NCBI GenBank assembly: GCA_009594995.1
Contig: VOPR01000016.1
Span: forward strand, 31,787-95,786
Length of the DNA stretch: 64,000 nucleotides
Source: Nitrospira sp.
Lineage (GTDB): Bacteria > Nitrospirota > Nitrospiria > Nitrospirales > Nitrospiraceae
Direction of reading: 5' to 3'
Under the pieces are notes generated by a model, which ran no database searches, had not been told where the DNA came from, and saw only the letters and a list, made by a program, of their open reading frames with translations. The position numbers were made by a program, and so were the translations under genes. This document shows, in pieces, positions 61,464-64,000 of the stretch (within the stretch, counting starts at the first letter, position 1; each line of letters begins with the position of its first letter).

Positions 61464-62480
61464 ATGAGGGCGTGGCGAAGAATACGCGTAATTGGAGCGG
61501 TCTCAGTAGTGGTCGGACTCTCGGGCCTCATCGGAGCCGGGGGTTGTTCGATGTTACAGAATGAACAATCCGCGAAGGGCAAGAAGCTCTACGCGCACTA
61601 TTGTATGCATTGCCACGGCGAAACCGGAAAGCAGAACGAGGGTTTCAATTGGTCCTCCATGAGCGACCCGAAACCGAAGGACTTGTCCAATAAATCGGAA
61701 ATGGGCACCTTCAAAGACGAAGATATCTTTGCCACGATTTCGCGGGACATGAAGGACACGAGCCCGAACGGCGATAAAATTGGTGACGACGAGTTCGCCG
61801 TCCCGACCATGCCGACCTTCAAGTACACCCTGTCCGAAGAAGAAATCTGGGGTATTGTCGGATATGTGCGCTCGCTGCACGGCAAGAAGTTGGAATTCAA
61901 CGTCGAAGGCCGGAAGAAGGAACTTCAGGACGCGCAGCAAACCGCAGACCAGAAGTATAAAGAGGCCGAGCGGTTGGAGCAGGAAGCGGAGAAGAAGGCC
62001 AGCGACGAAGCCGACAAGAAGGGCGTAGAAGTCGACGATAACGCGTACGCCAAAGAAATGCAGGCGATGGGGCAGGCGAAGAAGGAACTCGATCAGGCGA
62101 CGGCGGCATTGGTCAACTTCACCACCAGGCCGGGGAAGGGCGTCAACATTGCTCGACCCGATCTGAACATGAAGCCGGATGCGGCCGCGAAGTTGGTTGA
62201 AGTCGGCAAACAGATCTATGTGACCAAGTATGGTTGCAATGGATGTCACAAGATCGGCGAAGAAGGCGGGAAAGTTGGCCCGGCCTTGGATCGAGCCGGT
62301 TACCGCCTGAACCCTACCTGGGTCTACCGGTGGCTGCGCAATCCGCAAGCCATGAAGCCTGATACGCGCATGCCTAGCCTGGGGCTGAATGATGCCGATG
62401 CGAAAGCCGTGGCGTTGTATCTGAAGACTCTGCGTGCCCCGAAGCCCGACAAGCCTCTCGGCAAGGTCGGCGAGGAATAG
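61464..62480 (+). CDS. Diheme c-type cytochrome lipoprotein with coiled-coil linker
   Basis: A 338-residue lipoprotein: lipobox GAGGC at about residues 25-29, heme c motif one CMHCHGETG near residue 50, then a first cytochrome fold to about 140. A charged coiled-coil of some 90 residues (KKELQDAQQTADQKYKEAER to AKKELDQATAALVNF) separates it from heme two, CNGCHKIG, followed by a second fold with GPALDRAGYRLNPTWVYRWL and distal-type Met in PDTRMPSLGLNDAD. It starts 3 bp after the EB_dh gene and ends the respiratory block, 1 bp from the convergent ubiA-like stop. Confidence 0.87.
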   Translation: MRAWRRIRVIGAVSVVVGLSGLIGAGGCSMLQNEQSAKGKKLYAHYCMHCHGETGKQNEGFNWSSMSDPKPKDLSNKSEMGTFKDEDIFATISRDMKDTSPNGDKIGDDEFAVPTMPTFKYTLSEEEIWGIVGYVRSLHGKKLEFNVEGRKKELQDAQQTADQKYKEAERLEQEAEKKASDEADKKGVEVDDNAYAKEMQAMGQAKKELDQATAALVNFTTRPGKGVNIARPDLNMKPDAAAKLVEVGKQIYVTKYGCNGCHKIGEEGGKVGPALDRAGYRLNPTWVYRWLRNPQAMKPDTRMPSLGLNDADAKAVALYLKTLRAPKPDKPLGKVGEE

Positions 62481-62481
62481 C

Positions 62482-63396
62482 CTAGAGACTGGTATCCAGC
62501 GTACCGAGCCACAGGGCGATGAGAATCGCCACTCCGGCGTAGACGTGCTGTTGGAACATCCTGAAAGCATCTTGCGGCGTCACGGGAAACCGTAGACGCC
62601 GCGCTTGCCAGATAAAGACTCCCGCAAGCAGCATCAGGACCACGTAGTATCCCATCCGTAGGCCAGACAACTGTCCGGCCATGATCAGGCAGACCACCAT
62701 TCCCATCAGGAAGACTCCAACGGCCGCAGGAACGGCTGTGCCGAACAGGAGTGCCGATGACTTGACTCCGATGCGGCGGTCGTCCTCGCGATCCTGCAGG
62801 GCGTAGATCGTATCGTAGGCAATCGCCCAGCAAGTCGTTGCGGCAAAGAGGCACCATGCCGCTGGAGCGATCGTGCCGCGCGAAGCCGACCAGGCCATGA
62901 TTGTTCCCCATCCGAACGCGATTCCCAGCACGGCCTGCGGGATATGAATCCACCGTTTGCAGAACGGGTACACGGCGGCCAGGAACAGCGCAATGGGACT
63001 CAGCAGAATGGTCAGCCAATTGAGTGTGGAGACTAGCCCGGCCGCGAGCAGCGCCAGGCCCAGTGCAACGAGCAGTGCCTGCCGCGGGAGTAGTCGCCCT
63101 GCCGCTAACGGCCGAGTGCTCGTGCGGGCGACGTGTCTGTCGAAATTGCGGTCCGCGAGGTCGTTGAAGACCACGCCGAGGCTCCGCATGACAAAGGCAC
63201 CCAGCGCGAAGATAGCCACCAGCCACAACGGTGGGCGTCCCTGATTGGCGAGGACCAAGGCCCAAAGACTCGGTAGCATCAGCAGCCAGGTACCGGATTG
63301 ATTGCGCAGACGAATCAGGTCGGCGACGGCGCTCCACGACCAGGGCGGCGGTGCGGATTCGGTTGAATCGTTGGCAGGAACCACGTGCTGGACCAT
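62482..63396 (-). CDS. ubiA: UbiA-family prenyltransferase
   Basis: An integral membrane prenyltransferase of about 304 residues with eight or nine TM segments. The two Asp-rich motifs are NDLADRNFDRHVARTSTRPL and YALQDREDDRRIGVKSSAL. It could be 4-hydroxybenzoate polyprenyltransferase or the equivalent enzyme of the futalosine menaquinone route (MqnP), making the quinone for the complex next door. The protein begins at ATG 63396 (a TTG at 63420 would add eight residues). It converges with the diheme cytochrome gene and is divergent from the lipoprotein gene at 63487. Confidence 0.88.
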   Translation of the reverse strand: MVQHVVPANDSTESAPPPWSWSAVADLIRLRNQSGTWLLMLPSLWALVLANQGRPPLWLVAIFALGAFVMRSLGVVFNDLADRNFDRHVARTSTRPLAAGRLLPRQALLVALGLALLAAGLVSTLNWLTILLSPIALFLAAVYPFCKRWIHIPQAVLGIAFGWGTIMAWSASRGTIAPAAWCLFAATTCWAIAYDTIYALQDREDDRRIGVKSSALLFGTAVPAAVGVFLMGMVVCLIMAGQLSGLRMGYYVVLMLLAGVFIWQARRLRFPVTPQDAFRMFQQHVYAGVAILIALWLGTLDTSL

Positions 63397-63486
63397 AGCG
63401 GAGCTCAGAGAGCCTGTCAACGCGATCGAGTGCGGTTGTCATGTCTTTACGAGATTGGGTATAACGAGACTATTGTGCAGCGATTG

Positions 63487-64000
63487 ATGTGCAGATGGAT
63501 CCGGGGTCGTGTTCGGCGATCGTCCCGCAGTGCTGTCGCGGCGCTCATGACGGCAGTCCTTGTGTCCTCGGGATGCCAGTATTTCAGCCCGCGTAGCAAC
63601 ATCCCCACAAACTACAATCTTCCGTTGGCGGTGCAGCTGCGCCTCGACCAGAGTATCGGGGCTGCCGCTGTGGACTATCGTGATGCCTGTGGTCAGGGTG
63701 TGGCGCTCCCGATTCATGACCCGCTAGAAGCCCAAATAAAGAAGCGGATGGCGCAGGTGTTTGAGCGAGTCGTCGTGCAGCCAGGGCCTCCTGCTGAGGC
63801 CATCGACGGGGTGGTGGATGTGGCGTTGGGCCTTCGTCAGGTGGACATGTTTATTGCCCGTAAGGCCAACAAATCCTATCCCGCGACTGTGACGCTGGGC
63901 CTTGAATTTTCTTATACCGATCACGAAGGTGCGGTCCTGCACAGCAAGAAACTGCAAAGCGTGATCACCGGAGAGGTAGACACGCGGGCTGATACGTGTG
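63487..64000 (+). CDS. N-terminal part of a lipoprotein (3' end outside window)
   Basis: An open frame of 171 codons reaches the right edge. ATG at 63487 starts MCRWIRGRVRRSS, then a hydrophobic stretch and lipobox VSSGC (Cys30), so the product is a lipoprotein. The rest (QLRLDQSIGAAAVDYRDACG, KKRMAQVFERVVVQPGPP, VDVALGLRQVDMFIARK, TVTLGLEFSYTDHEGAVLHS) reads as a soluble alpha/beta domain, similar in style to LPS-assembly-type lipoproteins. I do not recognise a family. Transcription is divergent from ubiA; the 90-bp gap is AT-richer but shows no sure promoter. Confidence 0.75.
   Translation, partial: MCRWIRGRVRRSSRSAVAALMTAVLVSSGCQYFSPRSNIPTNYNLPLAVQLRLDQSIGAAAVDYRDACGQGVALPIHDPLEAQIKKRMAQVFERVVVQPGPPAEAIDGVVDVALGLRQVDMFIARKANKSYPATVTLGLEFSYTDHEGAVLHSKKLQSVITGEVDTRADTC

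Noticed and set aside
62324..63442. 372-codon minus-strand frame over ubiA
   Set aside because: Same strand but different frame from the UbiA protein, which has the expected Asp-rich motifs and TM pattern.

Overview
The window reads as a contiguous piece of chromosome from a GC-rich, diderm, chemolithotroph-like bacterium. The gene content points to the genus Nitrospira or a close relative. The pointers are a respiratory block with two cytochrome bd-like subunit I paralogs, a PRC-barrel/Rieske protein, a b6-type cytochrome b, several mono- and diheme c-type cytochromes and an ethylbenzene-dehydrogenase-like heme b subunit, together with hopanoid genes and the MEP isoprenoid pathway. This assignment rests on recalled gene families and was not checked by a database search.

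Layout. 1-7.7 kb holds housekeeping and phosphate genes: a cut-off C-terminus, bamD, fabH, a DUF47/PhoU-like gene with a Pit phosphate transporter, a convergent PhoR/PhoB-type two-component pair, and ispH. 7.9-11.6 kb is smc. 11.7-23.3 kb is a lipid block: squalene-hopene cyclase, hpnG, an Mla-type lipid transport set (mlaE, mlaF, mlaD, mlaC) followed by an Omp85-type barrel without POTRA domains and a DUF3187-like outer-membrane protein, then dxs and ispG. A tRNA-Cys with a clear promoter follows. 23.8-28.6 kb has a CPA2-type cation/proton antiporter and two outer-membrane barrel genes, one of them an internal duplication.

28.7-48.4 kb is one long surface-polysaccharide locus on the + strand: MurJ-like flippase, O-antigen ligase/polymerase, GT9, SGNH hydrolase, GT2, methyltransferase, initiating sugar-1-phosphate transferase, a thiamine-diphosphate E1 alpha/beta pair, DegT aminotransferase, second methyltransferase, FlaA1/CapD-like dehydratase, Wzi-like protein, a long SLBB-containing Wza-like exporter and a Wzz-like chain-length protein. 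48.5-50.8 kb holds hpnH, which completes the early hopanoid side-chain steps begun by shc and hpnG, and two small genes of unknown function.

51.0-62.5 kb is the respiratory block. It encodes eleven collinear proteins with six CXXCH heme c motifs in total, two CydA-like proteins without any CydB, a Rieske/cytochrome b core, and a membrane protein of unknown function. It looks like a quinol-oxidising complex rebuilt around bd-like subunits. It is followed by a convergent UbiA-family prenyltransferase, probably for quinone synthesis, and by the start of a lipoprotein gene that runs off the window. No CRISPR array, rRNA, transposase or prophage was found.
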